DNA of 26,898 nt from a virus, in IMG/VR virus record IMGVR_UViG_3300050132_000209, positions 1-26,898 of that record; one strand, written 5' to 3'. A program made the translations under genes and the position numbers. The notes under the pieces were generated by a model. That model was given only the letters and a program-made list of their open reading frames with translations, ran no database searches and was not told where the DNA came from. Position 1 is the first letter of the stretch. Each line of letters begins with the position of its first letter. Below, piece by piece: positions 16,288-22,001 of the stretch.

Positions 16288-16366
16288 CGCGTGAAACTGG
16301 TTGAATGGGCTATAATGTTTGCTGCTTACCGATAAACGATATATAATCTGTATATGATTCAATCAT
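16288..16366 (+). promoter_or_regulatory. Putative higBA promoter and operator
   Basis: AT-rich intergenic stretch with two perfect TATAAT boxes, at 16311-16316 and 16342-16347. The second has TTGCTG (16319-16324, three of six -35 matches) at a 17-base spacing. Two dyads overlap it: ATATA-N5-TATAT (16341-16355) and ATGATT-C-AATCAT (16354-16366), the latter covering the higB start codon. These are plausible HigA operators by analogy with other autoregulated higBA loci. Inferred, not proven. Confidence 0.5.
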
Positions 16367-16632
16367 TCGCCTGCGCCGATACGCAAAGGCTTTACGAAGG
16401 CAAGAAAGTTGCTCGTTTCGCCAACATTGCCTCAGTTGCAGAACGGAAATTGCAGCAGCTTGACAGCGCTGCGACGCTGGATTTTCTGCGATCGCCGCCG
16501 GGTAACAGGCTGGAGCAATTGAGCGGCGACCGGGCCGGGCAGCACAGTATTCGTATTAACGCGCAATGGCGACTTTGCTTTGTCTGGGCCGAGAAGGGGC
16601 CGGAGCAAGCCGAAATTGTCGATTACCACTAG
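16354..16632 (+). CDS. higB: HigB-type mRNA interferase toxin, 92 aa
   Basis: RelE-superfamily HigB toxin, which cleaves mRNA on the ribosome. Length and motif order are canonical: MIQSFACADTQRLYEG, a helix ending VAERKLQQLD, the signature PPGNRLEQLSGDRAGQHSIRIN, QWRLCFVW, and the terminal EIVDYH. All conserved basic and aromatic residues of the family signature are present, so it should be active. Encoded before its antitoxin, as usual for HigBA. No Shine-Dalgarno is visible, and a TATAAT box ends six bases before the ATG, so the transcript could be leaderless. Lies in antisense orientation to the surrounding late operon. Confidence 0.95.
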   Translation: MIQSFACADTQRLYEGKKVARFANIASVAERKLQQLDSAATLDFLRSPPGNRLEQLSGDRAGQHSIRINAQWRLCFVWAEKGPEQAEIVDYH

Positions 16633-16641
16633 GAGCACAAC

Positions 16642-16953
16642 ATGACCAAATTCAAAAACGGCATGCGTCCGATTCACCCGGGCGAAATCCTGCGCGAGGA
16701 CTATCTGAAGCCGCTCGACATGAGCGCGCATGCGCTGTCCAAGGCGCTGCATGTACCGCCGGCCCGTGTCAACGATATCGTTTTGGAGCGGCGTGGCATC
16801 TCGCCGGATACTGCCCTGCGGCTGGCCAGGTATTTCGGCGGCGATGCGCAGTCATGGCTCAATCTTCAACAGGCTTACGATCTGAAGATGGCCGAGAAAG
16901 AGGTGCTGCCGAAAATTTTCAAGGAAATTCAACCGATGGCGCATGCTGCTTAG
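16642..16953 (+). CDS. higA: HigA-type antitoxin, XRE-family HTH, 103 aa
   Basis: Antitoxin and likely autorepressor of the higBA pair. The N-terminus MRPIHPGEILREDYLKPLDMSA and the helix-turn-helix (HALSKALHVPPARVNDIVLERRGISPDTALRLARYFG, about residues 30-67) are diagnostic of HigA/VapI-type XRE antitoxins. QSWLNLQQAYDLKMAE follows, as in the family. AGGAG lies seven bases upstream of the ATG, a clearly better ribosome site than that of higB, which would favour antitoxin excess. Nine bases separate it from higB. Confidence 0.95.
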   Translation: MTKFKNGMRPIHPGEILREDYLKPLDMSAHALSKALHVPPARVNDIVLERRGISPDTALRLARYFGGDAQSWLNLQQAYDLKMAEKEVLPKIFKEIQPMAHAA

Positions 16954-16980
16954 CGCCATCGGGCATTGGATCCATACGAA

Positions 16981-17274
16981 ATGAACGCGCTAATCTGCCA
17001 AGCCATCAAGGAAACATTGCTCCTGGACTTCAGTTACGAGGGACACCATCGGCTCGTTGAGCCACATGCTTATGGTGTGAACGACAAGGGACATGCCATA
17101 TTGCGTTGCTATCAGGTTGGTGGTTCAAGCGAATCCCATAAATCACCGTACTGGAGAATATTTTTGGAAAGCGAAATGCGTAGCTTGCACATCGTGCCGC
17201 AGAAATTTTCGGGTGCGCGACCGGGATACAAGCGCAACGACAAAGCCATGACACGGATTTACTGCCAGCTTTAA
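16981..17274 (+). CDS. WYL-domain-like hypothetical protein, 97 aa
   Basis: Third gene of the plus-strand cassette, 27 bases after higA. It matches a widespread stand-alone small family with a WYL-like core: ICQAIKETLLLDFSYEGHHR, VEPHAYGVNDKGHAILRCYQVGG, then PYWRIFLESEMRSL and a C-terminal FSGARPGYKRNDKAMTRIYC. WYL domains usually bind nucleic acid or nucleotide ligands and regulate defence or stress genes; this short form has no HTH. An upstream in-frame TTG at 16966 is possible, but ATG at 16981 begins where family members usually do. No clear Shine-Dalgarno. Function unknown; it may be cargo or an auxiliary regulator of the TA module. Confidence 0.75.
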   Translation: MNALICQAIKETLLLDFSYEGHHRLVEPHAYGVNDKGHAILRCYQVGGSSESHKSPYWRIFLESEMRSLHIVPQKFSGARPGYKRNDKAMTRIYCQL

Positions 17275-17333
17275 TGGCGTCGGGATTGTATTTCGATGGC
17301 ATGCATGACCACATTGAGGCAGTGTGGACTCCC

Positions 17334-18040
17334 TCATGTTCTCTCCGCGTCCAATTTCCGTTTCAATGCCTCGAATCCCAATAGCAGCTTGTGCTGCTCT
17401 GCCGTCAATCCGTTGACGCGTACCGGTTCTTCCGGAACAGCACGTTGTTCTTGCCGCGGATCGCCGAATATCAGGAAATCGCTTAATGCGTAGGGCGTTG
17501 GACGTTTTTTACTGTCTCGATTCACATTCGCCAAGATCGATGCCAGATGGGCCTGCATCGCGTCCTGCACCGCAACTCCCCACGGCTCGACCGCATAGAA
17601 TTCTTGCAATTCCAGATAATCGGCGTAGGGCATCGCATCAATTTCGCCCGGCAACTTGCCAAGAGTGATCGCCAGCCTGCATCGGAAGCGGCGATCCGGG
17701 CTGTCTCTTAGTTTTTTGTGTCGGCAACCTTCTTGAAGCCGTTCACTTCAAGCGTCTTGCCGACCAGCACATCCATGACGGCGTTGCTGGCCGACTTCAA
17801 TGCCGGCATGTCTGCATCCGTGAAGACGCGGGTACCGTCGCTGTCAACCACCGACAGCATCACCATATTCAGGCCAAACTGGTCGGTCTTGTCATCACTC
17901 TTGAGGGCGGAGCGGAGCCCCTCGACCTCCGCGACACTCAGCTGCATGATGCCCACTTCGCCGAATCCGTCGATGGTCAGATTGGTGGTTTTCGGTTGCA
18001 AGGCAACCAGCAATGCGGCTTTATCAAATTTGTTTGTCAT
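17334..18040 (-). CDS. Tail assembly chaperone gpGT-like, -1 frameshift fusion (about 235 aa)
   Basis: Produced by a -1 ribosomal frameshift from gpG at A AAA AAC (17711-17717). After the shift the reading continues CTA AGA GAC and yields RFRCRLAITLGKLPGEIDAMPYADYLELQEFYA, exactly the chaperone T-domain pattern (WRFRxxLA..LG...E.DAMP..E), followed by AVEPWG and NVNRDSKKR, then SDFLIFGD. The T part is 125 residues and ends at 17334. In lambda, gpG and gpGT in a fixed ratio hold the tape measure and recruit tube subunits. The T frame also has a TTG/ATG that could start alone, but the in-frame sequence upstream of it is clearly coding. Confidence 0.92.
17665..17717 (-). other. Programmed -1 frameshift site with downstream stem
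   Basis: The minus strand reads ACA AAA AAC TAA in the gpG frame, giving the heptamer A AAA AAC (17717-17711) immediately before the stop. Seven bases further on, CAGCC (17703-17699) can pair with GGCTG (17677-17673); a competing 7-bp pairing GATCGCC (17696-17690) with GGCGATC (17673-17667) overlaps the loop and could make a pseudoknot. Spacing fits known frameshift stimulators. Confidence 0.88.
17708..18040 (-). CDS. Tail assembly chaperone gpG-like, 110 aa
   Basis: The unshifted product. Starts MTNKFDKAALLVALQPK; contains LTIDGFGEVGIMQLSVAEVEGLRSAL and a helical C-terminus ending EVNGFKKVADTKN. Position between the tail tube gene and tape measure, size, and the slippery heptamer before its stop identify it as the G-type chaperone. 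Ends TAA at 17708-17710. The Shine-Dalgarno is poor (AAGCC and an A-run upstream of ATG). Expected to be the major form, with gpGT the minor frameshift product. Confidence 0.9.
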   Translation of the reverse strand: MTNKFDKAALLVALQPKTTNLTIDGFGEVGIMQLSVAEVEGLRSALKSDDKTDQFGLNMVMLSVVDSDGTRVFTDADMPALKSASNAVMDVLVGKTLEVNGFKKVADTKN

Positions 18041-18064
18041 GATTTTTTGGCTTGTTTATCAAAT

Positions 18065-18484
18065 TCACGCGGTGGTGGTAACGCCGGTGATCTTCAGACT
18101 GATGGAGAGATCGAGCTTGCCGTCGACCTTGGCAGTCGGGCCGTCGTATTTGGTGACATAGGCGTTGAAGCTGATCGTGATCGGTGTCGCCGATCCACCC
18201 AAAATCAACTGGTAGGGAGATGTCTGGCCGGCTAGTACATCGGCATACAGGGCCTTTTGCACTGGCCCGCCGGTGTAATTGCAGGTCAGCGTGATGGTGC
18301 CGGGGTCGAGCAGGCCCGGCACCGATTCCTTGCCCAGTGACAGCAGATGTGTGACGTCGACCACGGCGACGCTGACGCCGCCGAGTTGAATATCGGTGCA
18401 TTCTTCGATGTCGGCGAAGACGACCGGGTTGGCGCCGGTACCGTGTTGCAACCTCGTACCCTGGCTGCGAATGGCGTTGGTCAT
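18065..18484 (-). CDS. Major tail tube protein, 139 aa
   Basis: Lambda gpV / TP901-type tail tube subunit, polymerising as hexameric rings around the tape measure. Shows FADIEECTDIQLGGVSVAVVDVTHL near the N-terminus, the family-typical LLDPGTITLTCNYTGG loop, GSATPITISFNAYVT, and a C-terminal KLDLSISLKITG strand. The ATG has AGGAG upstream, a strong ribosome site suiting an abundant protein. A strong terminator-like hairpin precedes it by 17 bases. No Ig-like C-terminal extension is present. Confidence 0.93.
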   Translation of the reverse strand: MTNAIRSQGTRLQHGTGANPVVFADIEECTDIQLGGVSVAVVDVTHLLSLGKESVPGLLDPGTITLTCNYTGGPVQKALYADVLAGQTSPYQLILGGSATPITISFNAYVTKYDGPTAKVDGKLDLSISLKITGVTTTA

Positions 18485-18500
18485 GCATGGCTCCTAAAAT

Positions 18501-18523
18501 GAAAAAGCCGCCCGGAGGCGGCT
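18501..18523 (-). terminator. Intrinsic terminator-type hairpin
   Basis: On the minus strand a 7-bp stem (AGCCGCC / GGCGGCT) closes a TCCG loop and is followed by four further T (five with the stem's last base). It lies between the stop of the DUF3168-type gene and the tail tube start, so it separates connector genes from the tail tube gene. Confidence 0.85.
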
Positions 18524-18543
18524 ATCTGTGAAAGAAAGAATTG

Positions 18544-18903
18544 CTAGTCGTAAAACCAGAGTGAAAAATCGGTGCGCTCGCGAAACAGCTTGGTGTCCGG
18601 CTCGAACGTCGCGCCTTCACCGATATGAACCGCGCCCAGATCCGGATTCGCCATCATCGCTTTCCTGACTTCGTCGCGCAGTACGATGGCACCAGCCCGC
18701 GTATCGGCATACACGTCGAACTGGAAATGCGGGTTGGCCAGGCCGCTATCGCCTTGCAGGGAATTGATCCGCACGCCGGTAATTTTCTGGAAAATGACGT
18801 ACGGCGGCGCGTCGGTTTCCTCCACCCGGTCCGCGCTGATCACGATGCCAGCGAGAGCCGGCCACGCAGTCAGCGTCTGAAAAATCGTCGTTTCGACGCT
18901 CAT
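18544..18903 (-). CDS. Tail terminator / completion protein, DUF3168-type, 119 aa
   Basis: DUF3168-family protein (equivalent of lambda gpU / HK97 gp10-neighbour), thought to cap the tail tube at the head end. Motifs: LTAWPALAGIVISADRVEE, PPYVIFQKITG, FQFDVYADTRAGA and a C-terminal LFRERTDFSLWFY, the usual order. The ATG overlaps the stop of the preceding gp10-like gene by four bases. Normal length. Confidence 0.92.
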   Translation of the reverse strand: MSVETTIFQTLTAWPALAGIVISADRVEETDAPPYVIFQKITGVRINSLQGDSGLANPHFQFDVYADTRAGAIVLRDEVRKAMMANPDLGAVHIGEGATFEPDTKLFRERTDFSLWFYD

Positions 18904-19292
18904 TGGGCGTCCTCGATAATGGATGCGATGCGCTCGACCATCAATTGCTGCGCCCTCGGCGCAGCGGCCTGCACGGCTGGACGGAAGAACGGCCGCGCCG
19001 GCTGCTTCGAGGTGCCGAATTCGTCAAATATCGCGTAATGCTCCTGCTGGCCCTGGGCGCTGTCATCGATCTGCACCGTGGCTGACGCTGCGTCATTGCT
19101 ATGGGTTTCGATGGTGTCGATCGCGCTGGCGAGGCTGCCGGTTCTGACCGGCGCGCGCGCCCGGATTTCGGCTTCGATGATCGTTGCACCATCAAGGACG
19201 ATTTCCGGCAATGCGGCGCGCAATTCGCTGTTCAGGGCGTCGATACTGGAGGCAAGATCATCCAGGCCGGTAACCTGAGCCGCTTCAGCCAC
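18900..19292 (-). CDS. HK97 gp10-like neck/tail component, 130 aa
   Basis: HK97-gp10 family (Z-like) protein at the head-tail interface. Diagnostic motif order: a helical N-terminus (LDDLASSIDAL), APVRTGSLASAI in the middle, then HYAIFDEFGTSKQPARPFFRPA near residues 86-106, and a C-terminal helix. The FxEFGTxxxPARPFxRP signature is complete. Overlaps the adaptor gene by eight bases and the next gene by four. Confidence 0.95.
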   Translation of the reverse strand: MAEAAQVTGLDDLASSIDALNSELRAALPEIVLDGATIIEAEIRARAPVRTGSLASAIDTIETHSNDAASATVQIDDSAQGQQEHYAIFDEFGTSKQPARPFFRPAVQAAAPRAQQLMVERIASIIEDAQ

Positions 19293-19617
19293 GATTGGCG
19301 CCGATGGAAACGGTTAAATCCGCATACTCGCGGCCTTGCGTGTCAGGCAATACGGCTGCGATGTTGTAGATTGCACCGCGATACAGTACGCGCATCGCAG
19401 CCGTGACGTCCTCGCGGTACCGGATACGTATGCTGGCGATCGCCTTGCTCACTTCAACCTGGCCAACCAGATATTCTTTGCCGCTCAGATAGCGGATGTT
19501 CGCCCACACAACCGCAAAGTCGGCCCAGGTGAGTGTGGACTGACCGAGACCATCCTTGCCCCCGGCCTTGCTTTGGATGGTCACCAGGCGATTGAGGCTT
19601 CCAGACTGAAGGGTCAT
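19285..19617 (-). CDS. Head-tail adaptor, SPP1 gp16-like, 110 aa
   Basis: Phage head-tail joining family (stopper). Starts MTLQSGSLNRLVTIQSK, followed by the family pattern DGLGQSTLTWADFAVVWANI, LSGKEYL, and RIRYREDVTAAMRVLYRGAIYNI. Length normal. The ATG is the last of three ATGA overlaps inside a 13-bp tandem repeat, and no Shine-Dalgarno is visible (CATCTCCGT precedes it), so translation probably depends on reinitiation from upstream. Confidence 0.92.
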   Translation of the reverse strand: MTLQSGSLNRLVTIQSKAGGKDGLGQSTLTWADFAVVWANIRYLSGKEYLVGQVEVSKAIASIRIRYREDVTAAMRVLYRGAIYNIAAVLPDTQGREYADLTVSIGANRG

Positions 19618-19643
19618 ACGGAGATGTCACACATAAAGGTCAT
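19614..19643 (-). other. Nine-codon mini-ORF in the repeat (second relay step)
   Basis: Reads MTFMCDISV then TGA. Its ATG overlaps the stop of the first mini-ORF (ATGA), and its own stop overlaps the adaptor ATG. A coding role for the peptide itself is unlikely; the structure suggests ribosome relay. Confidence 0.55.
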
Positions 19644-19669
19644 ACGTAAAGGTCACACGTAAAGGTCAT
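19640..19669 (-). other. Nine-codon mini-ORF in the repeat (first relay step)
   Basis: Reads MTFTCDLYV then TGA. Its ATG overlaps the stop codon of the connector gene (ATGA) and its stop overlaps the ATG of the second mini-ORF. Confidence 0.55.
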
Positions 19670-20241
19670 ACGTAACTTCGCACGCGATATTCCGCAATGA
19701 GCCCGTCGAGGAATGGATTAGTGACCAGTGCGTGCTTGCTGGACACCTCGCTTGCCGCATCCCGATTGGCAAACCAGTTCCCGATCTGCAGCTTCATCCA
19801 GCGTTTGATCGAGTCCGGCACATCGTCAGGCGTGCCGAACCCGGATACATATTCGACAGTGATGGCGTCGGGGCGCGTCGTGATGCCGGGAAATTTGTGC
19901 GAGCCTGCTGCGGGCGAGATCAAGGCCAGTCCGCAGGACTCCGCCAGGGCATAGGCGGTGAGCGTCTGCTGGGTGTTGGTCGTATCGAAATACTGGATCG
20001 ACGTGATGGATTTCACGCGACCGCGATTCAGATACCACTTCAACGGGAAACCGGACAATGTTTCCCGGTACGTGGTATCGGTCAGGCCGCAGCGCAGTTC
20101 TGATTCCGCCATGGACTGCACATCGTTCAGCAGCGCCGTCAGATCCGCATCATATTCGGTTTCATCGGCGGTCAGGCGTACCTGCAGCCTGGCGTCATCT
20201 ATCGTGAGTGCCAGCGCCGGGGTCTCAATCCGGTTGAGCAT
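19666..20241 (-). CDS. Head-tail connector, phiE125 gp8-like, 191 aa
   Basis: Gp6/gp8-type connector that docks beneath the portal. Family features: MLNRIETPALALTIDDARLQVRL at the N-terminus, DADLTALLNDVQSMAESELRC helix, FPLKWYLNRGRVKSITSIQYFDT in the middle, and PDSIKRWMKLQIGNWFANRD toward the C-terminus, all in the expected order. Its 5' end overlaps the end of the 69-aa gene by 17 bases; AAAGG precedes the ATG. It ends inside the 13-bp repeat. Confidence 0.92.
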   Translation of the reverse strand: MLNRIETPALALTIDDARLQVRLTADETEYDADLTALLNDVQSMAESELRCGLTDTTYRETLSGFPLKWYLNRGRVKSITSIQYFDTTNTQQTLTAYALAESCGLALISPAAGSHKFPGITTRPDAITVEYVSGFGTPDDVPDSIKRWMKLQIGNWFANRDAASEVSSKHALVTNPFLDGLIAEYRVRSYV

Positions 20242-20434
20242 TCGTTACCTTTGGTTGGGCCTTCTTGTCCGGTTTTCCCTGCCTGGCATCGATTGAACCG
20301 TCCGCCGCGGTTGCTGCTGGCGCATCGGTGGCGACGCCAGCCGTGATCAATTTGTCGGCTAGGTCGTCCTCGAAATGCGCAATTTCACGCGGGTTGTAAC
20401 TGCGATAGTGCTTTTTGAACTGAATAGATTTCAT
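20225..20434 (-). CDS. Small head protein after capsid, 69 aa
   Basis: Starts MKSIQFKKHYRSYNPREIAHF and continues DDLADKLITAGVATD, a pattern common in 60-90 aa proteins between capsid and connector genes ('FKK.YR.YN.GE.A.F....A..LI..GVA'). The C-terminal 30 residues are low-complexity, Ala/Lys/Gln-rich. Function is not known; a structural or assembly role in the head is inferred by location. AAGGG lies seven bases before the ATG, overlapping the end of the capsid gene region. Confidence 0.8.
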   Translation of the reverse strand: MKSIQFKKHYRSYNPREIAHFEDDLADKLITAGVATDAPAATAADGSIDARQGKPDKKAQPKVTNAQPD

Positions 20435-20442
20435 GGCAACCC

Positions 20443-21852
20443 TTAGCGGTAATACGTGACACCATCAAGAACAGCAATTGCCTCGGCATGACGCGGCCCG
20501 AAATCGTTCTCGGTGATGATGCGGATCAATGTCAGGTCGCGCTGGAACGCCGAGACGGTATTGCCGGTCGCCGGATCCGTGTACGCGGCATCCATTGAGA
20601 TTGCGACCGACATATTCATCGACTCGCCGATAACCATCTCGGCGAAGTCGACAAAATAGATTTCACTGCCGTTGCCGACAGCGCCGGACGAGGAAAGATT
20701 GGTCGGAATCTCGGTGGTCATGCCGATCGGAAAGCCGCGGAACATGCCGTCGGCGATTTCGGGAAACACCTTGTTGCCGGTCGTGGTCAGCAGATCGGCA
20801 AGAAACTGTACGGAATCGGGGTGCATCAGCCAACCCGGCTTGCGCAGACGCACATTGGCGCGACGCAGCGCCAGAACACAGCGTCCAGCGTCCGCCATGA
20901 TGGCTTGCACCAGCTCCTGGCCGACGAGGGTAGCAGTCGGCGTTGCCTTGAGAATATTTTGTGGCAGACACCAGTTGCGCAATCCCTTCGGCGTACTGTT
21001 GGTGCCGTCGCCTCGAATGAAGGCCACATCCTCGGCATTGGCCATGGAAGACGCGGTGTCCTCGACAATCAGCGTATCGACACGGGTATCGATGCCGGCG
21101 AAGCGGATCAGGTCATTGCCGATCGGCACCAGGCAAGCCAGTTTCTTGGCGACCAGTTGCACGTCGTCGAAGCTCTGTTGTGACACCGGGGCGTCATTGT
21201 CGCGTCCGATATAGCCCGCAATGGCTCCGCCGGCCAGGCGCGGTATGGTCAGGTTGCCGTTATTGAGCGGCAGCGACAGCGGTCCCATACTGCGCACGAC
21301 GGCATTCGGAATCAGACGTTCGATCACGGTTTGCGCCAGCACGGATGGGATCAGCACCGCGCCGCCGGAGGCGTTCACGGAAGACAATGCCATGGCGACG
21401 CCATCGCCGACGCCGTTGGCACGCATGGTCTTTTTGGCGAATTCGGCGCCGGCTACCAGATTGCCGGGCGAATGCTTGAGCGCAGCCACGATCCCGGAAA
21501 ATACACTCATGTTATGGGCGGCCTGTGCTGCGTGATCCTTTGGTCGCGCAAAGTAATGCCCATTTTCTGCTGAGCCTGCCGGATTTGCCAAACCAGAGGC
21601 CAGTGCTGTGGCCTCAGCTTGTGCCTGCTTGCCAATTTCGACGCTATCAACCGGCACGGCCGATGCCATTGCGATGCGTTCTGCGCGGTCGAGCGTATCG
21701 ATCTGCGCAGAGAGAGCCGTGAACTGGGCCTCCAGTTCGGCGAATTCGGTGGTTTCCGCCTCGGACAGCAGTGCGGTTTGGGCCTTGACGGCAAGGTCTT
21801 GCACACGGACGTTAAGCTGGGTGCGTTCGCGCTTCAATTTCTGGATACTCAT
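20443..21852 (-). CDS. Major capsid protein, HK97 fold, 469 aa
   Basis: HK97-family coat protein with an N-terminal scaffold-like delta domain. The start MSIQKLKRERTQLNV is chosen for its ACGGAG Shine-Dalgarno; the in-frame ATG at 21933 would read through a terminator hairpin. Residues 1-65 form a coiled coil (heptads of L/A/E) expected to be removed by the protease. The HK97 core shows SVNASGGAVLIPSVLAQTVIERL, LPLNNGNLTIPRL, then KKLACLVPIGNDLIRFAG and FIRGDGTNSTPKGLRNW, and a C-terminal FVDFAEMVIGESMNMSVAIS with RDLTLIRIITENDFGPRH. Typical length with delta domain. Confidence 0.95.
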   Translation of the reverse strand: MSIQKLKRERTQLNVRVQDLAVKAQTALLSEAETTEFAELEAQFTALSAQIDTLDRAERIAMASAVPVDSVEIGKQAQAEATALASGLANPAGSAENGHYFARPKDHAAQAAHNMSVFSGIVAALKHSPGNLVAGAEFAKKTMRANGVGDGVAMALSSVNASGGAVLIPSVLAQTVIERLIPNAVVRSMGPLSLPLNNGNLTIPRLAGGAIAGYIGRDNDAPVSQQSFDDVQLVAKKLACLVPIGNDLIRFAGIDTRVDTLIVEDTASSMANAEDVAFIRGDGTNSTPKGLRNWCLPQNILKATPTATLVGQELVQAIMADAGRCVLALRRANVRLRKPGWLMHPDSVQFLADLLTTTGNKVFPEIADGMFRGFPIGMTTEIPTNLSSSGAVGNGSEIYFVDFAEMVIGESMNMSVAISMDAAYTDPATGNTVSAFQRDLTLIRIITENDFGPRHAEAIAVLDGVTYYR

Positions 21853-21869
21853 CGGGACTCCGTAGGAAA

Positions 21870-21903
21870 TAAAAAACCCGCCGTGGGCTACGCCAATGCG
21901 GGT
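21870..21903 (-). terminator. Terminator-like hairpin before the capsid gene
   Basis: On the minus strand ACCCGC and GCGGGT pair (6 bp, 16-base loop with an inner GGC/GCC pairing), followed by five more T. It lies 18 bases before the capsid start, just before its Shine-Dalgarno. Confidence 0.65.
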
Positions 21904-21950
21904 CGGGAATGCCTGACACGCGAACGCGGTCATGGCGAAATTAGGTAAAC

Positions 21951-21984
21951 GAAAGCCGTCAGATCGGGCGAAATGACGGCTTTC
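21951..21984 (-). terminator. Long perfect hairpin after the protease gene
   Basis: Perfect 11-bp inverted repeat GAAAGCCGTCA / TGACGGCTTTC with a 12-base loop, 17 bases beyond the protease stop. The following bases are only weakly T-rich, so it may be an RNA-stability or processing element rather than a terminator alone. Confidence 0.7.
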
Positions 21985-22001
21985 CGGTATTCAGGGCATA
22001 G

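Larger units (their letters stand above)
19613..19677 (-). repeat. Five-copy 13-bp tandem repeat at a gene junction
   Basis: Plus-strand units start GTCA[TC]AC at 19613, 19626, 19639, 19652 and 19665; the consensus is GTCAYACGTAAAG. Read on the minus strand, each unit contains ATGA or GTGA. It covers the connector stop and the adaptor start. Confidence 0.92.

Noticed and set aside
16432-16752. 106-codon minus-strand frame across higB and higA
   Set aside because: Antisense to two well-matched toxin and antitoxin genes and without a ribosome site or motif.
17275-17333. Possible terminator between the WYL-like gene and the gpGT end
   Set aside because: CCACA/TGTGG can pair around a 9-base loop but no T-run follows in either direction, so the support is too weak.
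21853-21933. N-terminal extension of the capsid to the ATG at 21933
   Set aside because: The extension would translate through the terminator-like hairpin; the downstream ATG has ACGGAG and starts the usual delta-domain coiled coil.
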